Assembly (NCBI RefSeq): GCF_003466125.1
Contig: NZ_QSOC01000001.1
Span: 1 to 64,000, forward strand
Source of the DNA: Collinsella sp. TM10-22
GTDB lineage: Bacteria > Actinomycetota > Coriobacteriia > Coriobacteriales > Coriobacteriaceae
Reading direction: 5' to 3'
Length of the DNA: 64,000 nt
A program made the position numbers and the translations under genes. Within the stretch, counting starts at the first letter, position 1. The number at the start of each line of letters is the position of its first letter. The notes beneath the pieces are model-generated. The model worked only from the letters and a program-made list of their open reading frames with translations, was not told the DNA's origin and searched no databases. Below, piece after piece: positions 53,098 through 61,587 of this stretch.

Positions 53098-53565
53098 TTA
53101 GGCTTCGTCGACGATCTTAAGGGCGCGCGTGTGATCGATCTCGTTGAGGAGGTTAACGCGACGCTCGTGACGACCACCCTCAAACTCGGCGTCGAGCCAC
53201 TCGTCGACGATCATCTTGGCGAGCTCGGAGCCCACGACGCGGGCGCCAAAAGCGAGCACGTTGGTATTGTTGTGCATGCGGGAGAGCTTGGCGCTGAAGG
53301 GCTCGGAGCACACGACGGCGCGTACGCCCTCGACCTTGTTGGCAGCCAGGCTGATACCGACGCCGGTGCCACAGATCAGGATGCCTAGATCGACATCGCC
53401 GTTGGCAACGGCCTTACCCACCTTGTAGCCGGCGATGGGGTAGTCAAAGCTCTCGGAGGTGTCGGTGCCAAAGTTCACGACCTCGCAGCCGCGCTCCTTC
53501 AGGTGCTCGGAAATGATGTTCTTGAGCTCGACGGCGGCGTGGTCGTTGCCGATACCGATCTTCAT
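53098..53565 (-). CDS. rpiB: Ribose-5-phosphate isomerase B (RpiB/LacAB family)
   Basis: 155 residues from the ATG at 53565. The start KIGIGNDHAAVELKNII, the catalytic Cys in ILICGTGVGISLAANK and the late EGGRHERRV phosphate-binding segment are family hallmarks. It interconverts ribose 5-phosphate and ribulose 5-phosphate. Upstream codons of the open frame lack a ribosome site. Confidence 0.94.
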   Translation of the reverse strand: MKIGIGNDHAAVELKNIISEHLKERGCEVVNFGTDTSESFDYPIAGYKVGKAVANGDVDLGILICGTGVGISLAANKVEGVRAVVCSEPFSAKLSRMHNNTNVLAFGARVVGSELAKMIVDEWLDAEFEGGRHERRVNLLNEIDHTRALKIVDEA

Positions 53566-53788
53566 GAGTGGTTCCTCTCTGGTCCGTGCGGCGGAATTGC
53601 TAAAGGTTTTACCGCGTTCGACTGCATGATAGCGCGTCTTTTGCCTAAACACTCGGGCGTTTTTTGGTCAAACGCTTTAGCGGACGCGAACATCAGCCCA
53701 TCACGAAAAATGCCGCCAATTTGCTTCTGGCGGCCGTCTGCCGGAACTCGACTTGCGGTTTTTGGTGCCTTGTTATCAAATGGAGAAG

Positions 53789-53818
53789 TTGATACTTGCG
53801 AGAGCAACCCGTTATACA
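53789..53818 (+). promoter_or_regulatory. Promoter of the cysteine desulfidase gene
   Basis: TTGATA at 53789-53794 and TATACA at 53813-53818 with an 18-bp spacer. The start point would be within about 10 bases of the ATG at 53833, leaving a very short leader that just contains TAGGAG. Confidence 0.45.
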
Positions 53819-53832
53819 TGTAGGAGATACCT

Positions 53833-55155
53833 ATGCCTACCGATTCCATCCGTGATACCGCGTTTTGTGATGTTTTGAACCGCGAGCTTGTCTGTGCGCT
53901 CGGCTGCACCGAGCCCATTGCCGTTGCCTATGCGGCGGCGCTGGCGAGCCAGACGCTCGGTTGCGAACCCGAACATATGGATGTTGTCTGCTCAGGCAAC
54001 ATCATCAAGAACGTAAAGAGCGTGACCGTGCCCAACTCGGGCGGTATGCACGGTATTGAGGCCGCGGCCGTGCTGGGTGCTGTGGGCGGTGACGCCAAGA
54101 GCGCGCTCGAGGTGCTCGAGAGTGTTGGCGATGCAGACCGTGCTCGCGTGACCGAGCTGCTCTCCGATGCCGACTACTGCGATGTGTCGCTTGTCGAGGG
54201 TGTGCCCAACCTCTACATTAAGGTGACTGCCACGGCCGGAGGTCATACTGCGGTCGTCGAGATCACCGACCATCACACCAATGTTACGTGCCATACACTC
54301 GATGGCATTCCGGTGTGTGGCAAGTCGGCGGGGGAGTGTGCCGCCTGCGCCGAGCGCGTCGTGGCCGAGCGTGCCGCCGATAACGCCGATACGCCCATGT
54401 CGATTGATTCTATCATTGACTTTATCGAGGACGGCGACATCGAGGGCGCCCGCGCTGCCGTTGAGCGTCAGATTGAGCTGAACGGCGCTATTAGCGCCGA
54501 GGGCTTGGCGAACGCTTGGGGCGCCGAGGTGGGCCGTACGCTGCTGGGCGCTCGCGCCGACGACGTCGCCTGCCGTGCGCGTGCGCGTGCCGCCGCCGGG
54601 TCTGACGCCCGTATGAACGGCTGTGCGCTACCGGTCGCCATTGTGTGCGGCTCGGGCAACCAGGGTATTACCTGTGCGTTGCCCGTTATGGAATATGCCG
54701 ACTACCTGCGCTGCGACCACGAGCGCCTGGTGCGCGCCGTGATGCTGTCCGATCTTATTGCCGTGCATATCAAGAGCTATATTGGTGCGCTCTCGGCGTT
54801 TTGCGGTGCTATTTGCGCTGCGTGCGGTGCCGGCGCGGCGATTACCTGGCTGTGCGGTGGCACGCGCGAGCAGATCGGCGCGACGGTCTCCAATACGCTC
54901 GGTAACGTGGGCGGCATCGTGTGCGATGGCGCCAAGGCAAGCTGCGCCGCTAAGATTTCCGCTGCCGTTGATGCGGCGATTCTGGGCCACGATATGGCCA
55001 TGCAGGGCCGCGGCTTCCGTGCCGGCGAGGGCCTGATTCAGGATACGGTGGAAGAGACGATCGCCAGCATGGGCTATGTGGGCCGCGTTGGCATGAAGGA
55101 TACCGACGTCGAGATCCTCAACATCATGATCGGCAAGACCATCGTCGACTGCTAG
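53833..55155 (+). CDS. L-cysteine desulfidase family (CyuA/UPF0597) protein
   Basis: 440 residues, Cys-rich. Family signatures: LVCALGCTEPIAVAYAAA near residue 20, CSGNIIKNVKSVTVPNSGG, VAIVCGSGNQGITCALPV and NTLGNVGGIVCDGAKASCA. In the archaeal enzyme several of these cysteines hold a [4Fe-4S] cluster and the reaction releases sulfide, ammonia and pyruvate from cysteine. The E. coli relative (YhaM/CyuA) works in anaerobic cysteine catabolism. A serine dehydratase activity is the alternative. The convergent XRE gene runs into its 3' end. Confidence 0.88.
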   Translation: MPTDSIRDTAFCDVLNRELVCALGCTEPIAVAYAAALASQTLGCEPEHMDVVCSGNIIKNVKSVTVPNSGGMHGIEAAAVLGAVGGDAKSALEVLESVGDADRARVTELLSDADYCDVSLVEGVPNLYIKVTATAGGHTAVVEITDHHTNVTCHTLDGIPVCGKSAGECAACAERVVAERAADNADTPMSIDSIIDFIEDGDIEGARAAVERQIELNGAISAEGLANAWGAEVGRTLLGARADDVACRARARAAAGSDARMNGCALPVAIVCGSGNQGITCALPVMEYADYLRCDHERLVRAVMLSDLIAVHIKSYIGALSAFCGAICAACGAGAAITWLCGGTREQIGATVSNTLGNVGGIVCDGAKASCAAKISAAVDAAILGHDMAMQGRGFRAGEGLIQDTVEETIASMGYVGRVGMKDTDVEILNIMIGKTIVDC

Positions 55156-55228
55156 GGGCTCTGGGGCACTGCATCTTGTTGTTGAAACTATCGCGCTTGT
55201 GGCTGTAAAGCACCTGTCTGCATTGCGG

Positions 55229-55692
55229 ACAGCGAGGATCTCGCGGTATGTCACCAGGTCGTTCTCGCGCTTGATGCGCTCGAGGACGGTCGCGACAACA
55301 AGCGCCGCTATAGCCGGCAGGAACGCCGCAGCCGCGGCGACGCCGGCGCCCCAGGTGCCCTCCATCCAGTTAAACGCCGGCGACAGTATCAGTGCGAACG
55401 CCACCGCCAGCAACGCGAGCATCAGCACGGCCAGCCATAGCATCCGCGTTCCCATGCGCTTGCGATCTCTTTCGACCGCCTCTTCCATAACGGTCACGTC
55501 TCCCTTCACGAGCGTGTCTATGGAGGTGTCGAATAGGATGCTCAGCATGAGCAGACTCTGGACGTCCGGATACGTCTTGTCCCGCTCCCAGTTGCTGATC
55601 GTCTGACGCGACACGTAGAGTTTCTCGGCGAGTTGTTCTTGGGAGAGCCCCATCGCCTCGCGCCGCGTCTTGATCTGGTTGCTGATGTCCAT
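55229..55692 (-). pseudogene. XRE-family membrane regulator, C-terminus lost
   Basis: From ATG 55692 (GGGAGGTG upstream) about 155 residues match the paralog at 56293-56913: an HTH (QIKTRREAMGLSQEQLAEKL, VSRQTISNWERDKTYPD), then two hydrophobic segments and NDLVTYREILA. After residue 157 similarity stops, whereas the paralog continues for about 50 residues to a final membrane helix. The frame here stays open to 54628, antisense to the cysteine desulfidase gene, giving 200 meaningless residues. A deletion or rearrangement fused the gene end to its convergent neighbour. It could still make a functional HTH-membrane protein. Confidence 0.65.
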
Positions 55693-55838
55693 CGTCACCT
55701 CCCGGTCGTGAAGGAGCGTCCCGCGAACACGCCGGGTGCGCTATCGAATCTGTTGTACATCATATGCGGCAAGGCTTGCCGGGCGCTGCAAAAACTGTTT
55801 TGCACGGGGTTTACCTGCATGATTGTTGCTGCGATGGC

Positions 55839-56192
55839 TTAGCGATGTTGTCGAGCAGTCATCCAAGTGTACAGGCCCATGGCGGCGCAGCTGATTGCGG
55901 TATAGGCGACCCCATGGAACGCAAGGTCCTGGCTGCCCTCGACCTTGAGGGGAAACAGGACCGCGGGTCCGATTCCGAGCGCCGCGGGTACCCAGAAGAG
56001 CGTCCTCGCGGAGTTTGCGGCGAGCAGGCCGAGGGCGATCGCAGTTACGGGGAGCACGAGGTAGATCAGCGCCATCATGGCGATCATACCGGCATCGGAT
56101 GGGACGAAGCTCACCAGGAGGGCGGGGATTGCCCAGCAGGCGCCAACGATTGCGATCAATGCGATGAGGGACGCGCGTACGGTGACGTTCAT
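55839..56192 (-). CDS. Small four-helix membrane protein
   Basis: 117 residues from the ATG at 56192, which has AGGAGGTG 5 bases upstream. Four hydrophobic segments are visible (for example ALIAIVGACWAIPALLVSFV and MMALIYLVLPVTAIALGLL). No family recognised. It lies between two XRE-membrane genes on the same strand, so the three may form one regulatory unit. Confidence 0.7.
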   Translation of the reverse strand: MNVTVRASLIALIAIVGACWAIPALLVSFVPSDAGMIAMMALIYLVLPVTAIALGLLAANSARTLFWVPAALGIGPAVLFPLKVEGSQDLAFHGVAYTAISCAAMGLYTWMTARQHR

Positions 56193-56292
56193 GGGGCACC
56201 TCCTAACGGGAATCGCCCCCATTCTGGCATACATCTTCAGAATGGGGGCTAAGGGGGATACCATTTCGGGGAACGGGCGCGTACCCGCGCTT

Positions 56293-56913
56293 TTAACTCA
56301 GCATCTTGGCGAGCATGCCGATGCCGACGCCCACCAGTCCGCCGGCGATGGCGCCGATGATGATCTGCACCGCGTTGCGCGTGCCCTTGACCCAAGGGTT
56401 CATCTCGCGCTCACGGCGCCCCTCGAGCGTGTCGCGATCGACCTGCTCGCCGCGGCTAAACGCCAACACCTCGCGGTACGTGACGAGGTCGTGTTGCTTC
56501 TTCATGCGTTCCATATACACGAACGCCACGAGCATCACGACGAGCGCCACGGCGGCAAACGCCGCGGTGGGCGCGATGTGCATGCCCCAGCCCCATTCGA
56601 ACTGGAACGCCGCCCACGCGCTCAGCACCAAAAACACGACCGCACTCACGACCGTGATTGTGGATAGGGCGTTGTACTTCTTGACCGCTTCGTTCATTAC
56701 CTGTGCCATGGTTTCCACATCTCCTTTGATGAGGGAGTCCACGGTCACCCCGAACACGTTGGAAAGCAGCAGCAGGCTCTGGACATCCGGATACGTACGG
56801 CCGCACTCCCAGTTGCTGATGGTCTGGCGCGACACGTAGATGCGCTCCGCCAGATCGTCTTGGGACAGTCCGAGCTCCGTGCGATGCTCCTTGATGTGCG
56901 AGCCCAGCTCCAT
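56293..56913 (-). CDS. XRE-family transcriptional regulator with membrane segments
   Basis: 206 residues from the ATG at 56913, with GGGAG upstream. The HTH covers about residues 5-60 (LGLSQDDLAERIYVSRQTIS, NWECGRTYPDVQSLLLLS). Two membrane segments follow (about 88-135), then YMERMKKQHDLVTYREVLAF and a last glycine-rich helix (QIIIGAIAGGLVGVGIGML). Such membrane-tethered HTH proteins are common in Firmicutes and Actinobacteria. Paralogous to the broken copy at 55229-55692. Confidence 0.85.
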   Translation of the reverse strand: MELGSHIKEHRTELGLSQDDLAERIYVSRQTISNWECGRTYPDVQSLLLLSNVFGVTVDSLIKGDVETMAQVMNEAVKKYNALSTITVVSAVVFLVLSAWAAFQFEWGWGMHIAPTAAFAAVALVVMLVAFVYMERMKKQHDLVTYREVLAFSRGEQVDRDTLEGRREREMNPWVKGTRNAVQIIIGAIAGGLVGVGIGMLAKMLS

Positions 56914-57259
56914 GCGTTTGCTCCCTAGAGGGTCGGGGTGACCCCTGTCGAGAGCCACCATGTCATTGACGCGAGCATCGTACCATCAAAGGTCTTTATA
57001 TTTGACCCCCACGGGGCAAAATCGAGCTGTCAAAAGGCTTTATATACGACATCTAGCTGGGAAAAGAACGGTCCCCAAAGGCGGATGCCTCCGGGGACCG
57101 GTTGGTGCGTATAGAGGGGGCGAGCTTGCTTTGGGTTGGTGTTGGCCCCGCCGCTCGGCTCGACTTTGGAGCGGCGGGGCTCAGCTCTGCCTCGGCGCTG
57201 GCGAGGCAGAGCGCGGCTTTGCCCCGACGTCGGCAGCGGCCGAGCCCTGTCTTCCCGGC
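56914..57259 (-). other. 346-bp intergenic region with three hairpins
   Basis: Downstream of the RHH gene on the minus strand lie three perfect or near-perfect hairpins: 57184-57212 (GCTCTGCCTCG arm, 11 bp), 57145-57180 (GCCCCGCCGCTC arm, 12 bp) and 57069-57100 (CGGTCCCC arm, tail GTTCTTTT on minus, a probable terminator). TTTATAT elements near 56995 and 57043 may belong to the promoter of the XRE gene. No coding frame is credible. Confidence 0.6.
57062..57100 (-). terminator. Terminator of the SPFH-RHH operon
   Basis: On the minus strand CGGTCCCC and GGGGACCG enclose an inner AGGC/GCCT hairpin, and the stem is followed by TTCTTTTCCC. Confidence 0.65.
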
Positions 57260-57451
57260 TTAGCCCTCTTCGCCTTTGGGCGTGCCCTTGAACGAGGGCT
57301 CTTTCTTTGGCAGCCTTCCCGCGCGTTTGAGGGCGTCTCGCAAGATCCATTCCACCTGACCGTTGGCGCTGCGCATCTCATCGTCCGCCCAGCGTTGGAC
57401 GGCCTCCCAGATAGCGGGGTCTATACGGAGTGGATACTGCTTGCGTGCCAT
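57260..57451 (-). CDS. Ribbon-helix-helix (Arc-type) protein
   Basis: 63 residues. The pattern KQYPLRIDPAIWEAVQRWAD followed by NGQVEWILRDALKRAG is a classic ribbon-helix-helix: a short strand with alternating residues and two helices. It would bind DNA as a dimer. It lies 64 bp downstream of the SPFH gene on the same strand, a pairing often seen in Firmicutes and Actinobacteria, with AGAAGG as ribosome site. The Lys-rich tail is disordered. Confidence 0.82.
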   Translation of the reverse strand: MARKQYPLRIDPAIWEAVQRWADDEMRSANGQVEWILRDALKRAGRLPKKEPSFKGTPKGEEG

Positions 57452-57515
57452 GACGTGCCTTCTTGTCGAATGTGCAATTTTGCACCCGTCCCCAAATTAC
57501 TCATTGGTGTTGGGG

Positions 57516-58535
57516 TTAGTACAGCGAGCCTGCGTTGAGCACCGGGTGCGCCTCGGATTCACCGCAGAGCACCACCATGAGGTTGCTGGCCATCTGCGCC
57601 TTGCGCTCGTCGTCGAGCTCGATGGTGCCGCCGGCAGCCATCTCCTTCACGGCCATGTCGACCATGGAGACCGCGCCCTCGACGATCTTCTTGCGTGCGG
57701 CGATGACGGCCTCGGCCTGCTGGCGGCGCAGCATCGCCTGGGCGATCTCGGGGGAGTAGGCAAGATGGGTGAGGCGGGCGTCGTCGACATCCACGCCGGC
57801 GGGTGCCAGGCGCATCGCGAGCTCGCGGCGCAGGGCTTCGGAGACCTCTTCCACATTGGCGCGCAGCGTGATGGCGCCGGCGGCATCGGACTCGTCCTCC
57901 AGGTGGTCGTAGGCGTACACGCTCGCCACGTGGCGCAGCGCCGTCTCGGCCTGCATGGCGACATAGCTCTGGTAGTCGTCGACGTCGAAGAGCGCCTTGG
58001 CGGTATCGGCGACGTGCCACACCACGACGGTTGCGATCTCGATGGGGTTGCCCATTTTGTCGTTGACCTTCAGGCGCTCGCCATTCAGGGTGCGCACGCG
58101 GGTGGAGATGGTGGTGGGGTTGCCCTTGGCGGCCTTCTGCGCCGCGGCCTTGGCGGCCTTGGAATCGCTCATCTCGAGCTCGATCATCTCGCCGATCCCG
58201 GCCGATCCGCCCATGCTCTTGCTAAAGAACGGGTTGGCCCAGAAGAAGCCCTCGTCGCGGACGGTGCCCACGTACTTGCCGAACAGGATGCACACGCGCG
58301 CCTGGCCGGGCTGCAGCGAGAAGAATCCGTTGAGTGGGATGAACCACAGGCAAAACGCGAGGATGCTGAGGCCGAGCCCCCATCCGTAGACTGCGGGCGC
58401 GTCGACGCCGTCGGGCGTGCTCGCGAGCCCGATGGTGCTCCAGATAAAGAGGCCGATGATGGCGATGAGCGCCACCGCCACGGCGACGAGCATGCCGTAG
58501 CCCGACTTGGCCTTGAGTTGCTTTTCCATGCTCAT
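57516..58535 (-). CDS. SPFH/band-7 domain membrane protein
   Basis: 339 residues. Two N-terminal membrane segments (MLVAVAVALIAIIGLFIWST and LSILAFCLWFIPLNGFFSL) are followed by the SPFH domain (LQPGQARVCILFGKYVGTV, IEIATVVVWHVADTAKALF, about 75-270) and a helix with the LRRQQAEAVIAARKKIVEGA coiled segment. Such proteins scaffold membrane microdomains. AAAGGA precedes the ATG. It forms an operon with the RHH gene; function unknown. Confidence 0.92.
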   Translation of the reverse strand: MSMEKQLKAKSGYGMLVAVAVALIAIIGLFIWSTIGLASTPDGVDAPAVYGWGLGLSILAFCLWFIPLNGFFSLQPGQARVCILFGKYVGTVRDEGFFWANPFFSKSMGGSAGIGEMIELEMSDSKAAKAAAQKAAKGNPTTISTRVRTLNGERLKVNDKMGNPIEIATVVVWHVADTAKALFDVDDYQSYVAMQAETALRHVASVYAYDHLEDESDAAGAITLRANVEEVSEALRRELAMRLAPAGVDVDDARLTHLAYSPEIAQAMLRRQQAEAVIAARKKIVEGAVSMVDMAVKEMAAGGTIELDDERKAQMASNLMVVLCGESEAHPVLNAGSLY

Positions 58536-58753
58536 TGTGAGTTCCTTTCACGACTGCGTCGGCGTTTGCGTGACGTCCCCGGCGCCGCGCTCCAGATTGC
58601 GATGGGGAGGAGGCGAGTCCCCGAGCAGTCCGTGCGGCTGCTGATTGCATTGTGATATCACATTGAGACCAAGTCAAGGAGAATCGGATGCCGTCTCTCA
58701 TGGCATAAGTGGTTCGGGGCGCCCGGCATCTACGCTCCGTAGAGGTCTTCCTG

Positions 58754-58782
58754 TTGCATCTTGGCTCGCAAGTCCCTATAAT
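58754..58782 (+). promoter_or_regulatory. Strong promoter of the Mef-like gene
   Basis: TTGCAT at 58754-58759, 17-bp spacer, perfect TATAAT at 58777-58782. The start point near 58789 gives a 140-nt leader. Confidence 0.75.
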
Positions 58783-58836
58783 AGCCCCACTCACGGCTGA
58801 AGGTTTACCTCGAGATTTGGAAAGGGGAGCTGCACC

Positions 58837-58866
58837 ATGCTTGCTTCCATGAGGATTTGGCTCTAG
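58837..58866 (+). CDS. Leader peptide MLASMRIWL
   Basis: A 9-codon ORF with an excellent ribosome site (AAAGGGGAG, 7 bases before ATG) between the promoter and the Mef-like gene. Its sequence resembles the leader peptides of macrolide-induced genes, as I recall them: MTASMRLR for mef(A) and MTHSMRL for ErmDL. All share Ser-Met-Arg followed by Leu or Ile at the same positions. Macrolide-bound ribosomes stall at such sites. Too short for automatic gene callers. Confidence 0.7.
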   Translation: MLASMRIWL

Positions 58867-58869
58867 CCA

Positions 58870-58913
58870 CGGTCGCGTGAGCGACCGGTACTTCGCTGCA
58901 TACCACCGATCGC
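58870..58913 (+). promoter_or_regulatory. Overlapping leader hairpins (attenuator candidate)
   Basis: Hairpin 1 is CGGTCGC (58870-58876) with GCGACCG (58881-58887) around GTGA. A weaker alternative uses GCGA and GGTA of 58881-58890 with TACC and TCGC of 58901-58913. Both need the same bases, so they exclude each other. No U-run is seen, so control would more likely be translational. Confidence 0.45.
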
Positions 58914-58929
58914 ATCAAAGGATTATTCC

Positions 58930-60180
58930 ATGACACAACCGAATCCCTGCGCTTCTTGGAAGCGCTCGCTCGCCATCGTCTGGATCGGCGAGTTCTTCTC
59001 CGTGCTCACGAGCTCCATTCTGCAGATGGGTCTCATCTGGCACGTCACCCTCACCACCGGCTCCGCGAGCGCCCTGTCGTTCGTGAGCCTGGCGGCCTTC
59101 TTGCCCATGGCGCTCCTCGGCGCCTTCGCGGGCACCATCGTGGACCGCACGTCCATCAAGCGTCTCATGATCGGCGCCGATCTCTTCATCGCGGCCGTGA
59201 GCCTCACGCTTGTCTTCGGCTCGCTTCGGGGCGACCTCTCTGTCGCCGTTGTGGCGGCGGTGCTGTTCGTCCGTGCGCTGGGCAGCACGCTCCATACGCC
59301 CGCCTTCAACGCGCTCACACCGCTCATCGCCCCGCCCGAGGTGCTCGGCAAGCTGGCGGGCATGCTGCAGTTCATGCAGTCGGGTAGCTATATCATCGGC
59401 AACGCCATCGCCGCGGTGGTCTACCCGGCGTTTGGTCTGACCTTCATGATCGCGCTCGATGTCGCCGGCGCGGTGCTCGCGAGCATCGCGGTGGCGACCT
59501 CCGGCATCAAGACGCCGGCGCCCGAGCGCCATACGCCCGAGGAGAACGCCGAGGCGTCGCACCACGCGGTGCGGGCCTTCCTATTGGAGACGGCCAACGG
59601 GTACCGCGAGCTCAAACGCCATCACGGTCTGTTCGCCATGCTCTGGATCGGCTTCGCCTTCTCGGTCCTGTTCTCGCCCATATCCGCGCTGTTCCCGCTC
59701 ATGGTGTTCGACCATTTTGGGGGTACCACTACGCAGTCGGCTATCGCGGAGATCGCGTTCTCGGTCGGCATGATCGCGGCGAGCGGCTGGATCGGGGCGA
59801 CGGGTGGCCTTAAGAACCGCGCGCTTTCGTGCACGCTGGCCATCGGCCTCTTCGGAGCGGGCACGCTCGCGGGCGGCCTCGTGCCCCCTTCCGCGCTCGT
59901 TGTGTTTCTGGGGCTTACGTTCGCGATGGGGGTCTCGAGTCCGCTGTACAGCGCGCCGCAGATGGCGCTCATGCAGGAGCGCGTCGATCCCGAGTGCATG
60001 GGCCGCGTCTTCGGCCTGTACGGAGCGGTCTGCAGCTGGGCCATGCCCGTGGGGCTCGTCGCATCGACCTTGTTCGCGGACGCCATCGGCGTAAGCGCGT
60101 GTTTCGTGCTCATCGGTGCTGCAATGGTGATCCTAGCAGGCATCACCTGGGCGATCCCGAGCATCCGCAAGATTGGGTAG
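58930..60180 (+). CDS. MFS efflux transporter of the Mef (macrolide efflux) type
   Basis: 416 residues with 12 membrane segments. Regions that closely parallel MefA/MefE as I recall them are TSSILQMGLIWHVT, TGSASALSFVSLAAFLPMAL, MIGADLFIAA, HTPAFNALTPLIAP, ISALFPLMVFDHF and the C-terminal MGRVFGLYGAVCSWAMPVGL with FADAIGV. This MFS branch expels macrolides or siderophores. The preceding SMR-type leader peptide favours a macrolide-induced pump. No msr(D)/mel ABC-F gene follows. A strong terminator ends the unit. Confidence 0.85.
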   Translation: MTQPNPCASWKRSLAIVWIGEFFSVLTSSILQMGLIWHVTLTTGSASALSFVSLAAFLPMALLGAFAGTIVDRTSIKRLMIGADLFIAAVSLTLVFGSLRGDLSVAVVAAVLFVRALGSTLHTPAFNALTPLIAPPEVLGKLAGMLQFMQSGSYIIGNAIAAVVYPAFGLTFMIALDVAGAVLASIAVATSGIKTPAPERHTPEENAEASHHAVRAFLLETANGYRELKRHHGLFAMLWIGFAFSVLFSPISALFPLMVFDHFGGTTTQSAIAEIAFSVGMIAASGWIGATGGLKNRALSCTLAIGLFGAGTLAGGLVPPSALVVFLGLTFAMGVSSPLYSAPQMALMQERVDPECMGRVFGLYGAVCSWAMPVGLVASTLFADAIGVSACFVLIGAAMVILAGITWAIPSIRKIG

Positions 60181-60234
60181 CGCTCTGGCGGAGTGCGTTT
60201 CGTTTCGGACGGCTCGTAGGGTCGCTGCGACGTG

Positions 60235-60286
60235 AAGGGTGGTCGACGGTGCGCCTGCGAGGGCGCCGTCGACCACCCTTTTGTTT
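60235..60286 (+). terminator. Terminator after the Mef-like gene
   Basis: An 18-bp stem with one wobble (60235-60252 with 60263-60280) is followed by TTGTTTAAT. Confidence 0.9.
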
Positions 60287-60437
60287 AATTCGTCTGGCCC
60301 GGCGCCGATCATCATCTGTTCGCCGGGCGATTGCGATGCCGCCGCTTGCCGATACGCGGCTCCTTACGTTGTGCGCATCCCATCGTTCTGGCAGCGTTTC
60401 CTGCAGTTAATCTCCAGAGCCCGAGGCGGTGGCCCCT

Positions 60438-61533
60438 ATGAGTAATCTGCTCGAATCCATTCTGCGCGTCGGTATGACCGTGTTCATCGTCGGCCCGCTC
60501 ACTGCATGGGTCGCCCGCCGCGGCGCGCGCGAGCGCAGCGAGGCAACGGACAGCCTCGATTGCTTCACGGTGCGCATGCCCGCAGCCATCCGCACGATCA
60601 TCGCCTGCTGCGCCGTCGCGTTCGAACTGCTCATGCTGGGTGTCTACGTCTGGCAGGGCGTCTCGCTGGGCGAGTGGGACCACGAACTTGTGTGGTTCGG
60701 TCATGCCATGGCGCTCGCGGGTATGGCTATCTGGGCCTTGCTGAGCATCCCGCGTATCGACGTGGACGGTGGGCGCATTCTCTCGCGTAACGCCGTCGGC
60801 ATCCGCAAGGAGACGACGTTTGGCAACATCACCCGTGCAACGCTTCACGCGCAGATGATGAGGATCGACCTGTTTGAGGGCGACCGGAAGTTCTGCTCGA
60901 TAAGCCTCGAGGGGGTGTGCTCGCTCAACCTCCTCGCCCGTCTGGAGGAAGAGGGCATCGAAGTCTCGGACGCCGTCGACGGTCCCATGACCAAGGCGGG
61001 CCTGTGTTGGTCTGCCATCAAGCCGTTGACGATTGTTTTCAACGGCATGGCCCTCGTCTTCTCGCTCGTCCTCGCCTTCATGGCGGTCTTCACCGACGAG
61101 GGTGCGCGTCTGCTCGTGCTCATCCCGTTCCTGTTCCTGTTCATAGGGGGGTTCCTGCCCCTGCTCATGCTCGGCATGCCGGCCCGCGGCATCCTCGAGA
61201 TCGGCAGGCAGGAGCGCGCGCTCGGTTTCTCCTTCTCCGAGGAGATGGCAAGCCGAGGTGCCACGGGTACTTCGCTTGTCGATGACGATTGGTTCATCGA
61301 GATCAGCAACGCCCGCGTCGTGGCGTTTCGCCGCGATTACCTCAAGAAGATCACGGCGCACGAGAACAGCGAGAGCGGCGACCGCTGCACGGTGACCACG
61401 AGGGGTGGTCGCAAAATCAAGGTGTATGCAAGCGGGCAGCACGCTCGAGGACCTGCGCACGTGGTTCAAACAGGGTGCCAAGGTCAGAAGCACACTCGAC
61501 CGCGCGGGGGACGCACTCGAGGCGACCGTTTGA
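60438..61533 (+). pseudogene. Four-helix membrane protein with PH-like region, frameshifted
   Basis: From ATG 60438 the frame encodes hydrophobic pairs at about 8-26 and 52-110, a soluble segment resembling a bacterial PH-type domain (ISRNAVGIRKETTFGNITRA, KFCSISLEGVCSLNLLARLE), another hydrophobic pair (about 195-245) and a second soluble segment (FIEISNARVVAFRRDYLKKI). At GGG 61435-61437 the frame breaks: the conserved-looking end STLEDLRTWFKQGAKV continues in another frame to TGA 61533, while the original frame runs into Arg-rich nonsense to 61772. One extra G explains this. No family name recognised. Confidence 0.7.
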
Positions 61534-61563
61534 TTGGGTTGCCTGCCAAGGATCCAAAACGGG

Positions 61564-61586
61564 AAGGGGCGCTGTCGGCGCCCCTT
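61564..61586. terminator. Hairpin between convergent genes
   Basis: A 9-bp stem AAGGGGCGC/GCGCCCCTT with a 5-base loop lies directly at the stop of the minus-strand alkyltransferase-like gene; the tails are only weakly U-rich (CCCGTTTT on minus). Confidence 0.55.
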
Positions 61587-61587
61587 G

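Larger units (their letters stand above)
58536..58929 (+). other. 394-bp divergent region with Mef-type leader
   Basis: The left half is the untranslated upstream region of the SPFH gene. The right half holds a strong promoter (58754-58782), a 9-codon leader ORF (58837-58866), two overlapping hairpins (58870-58913) and the ribosome site AAAGGA (58917-58922) of the efflux gene. Confidence 0.75.
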
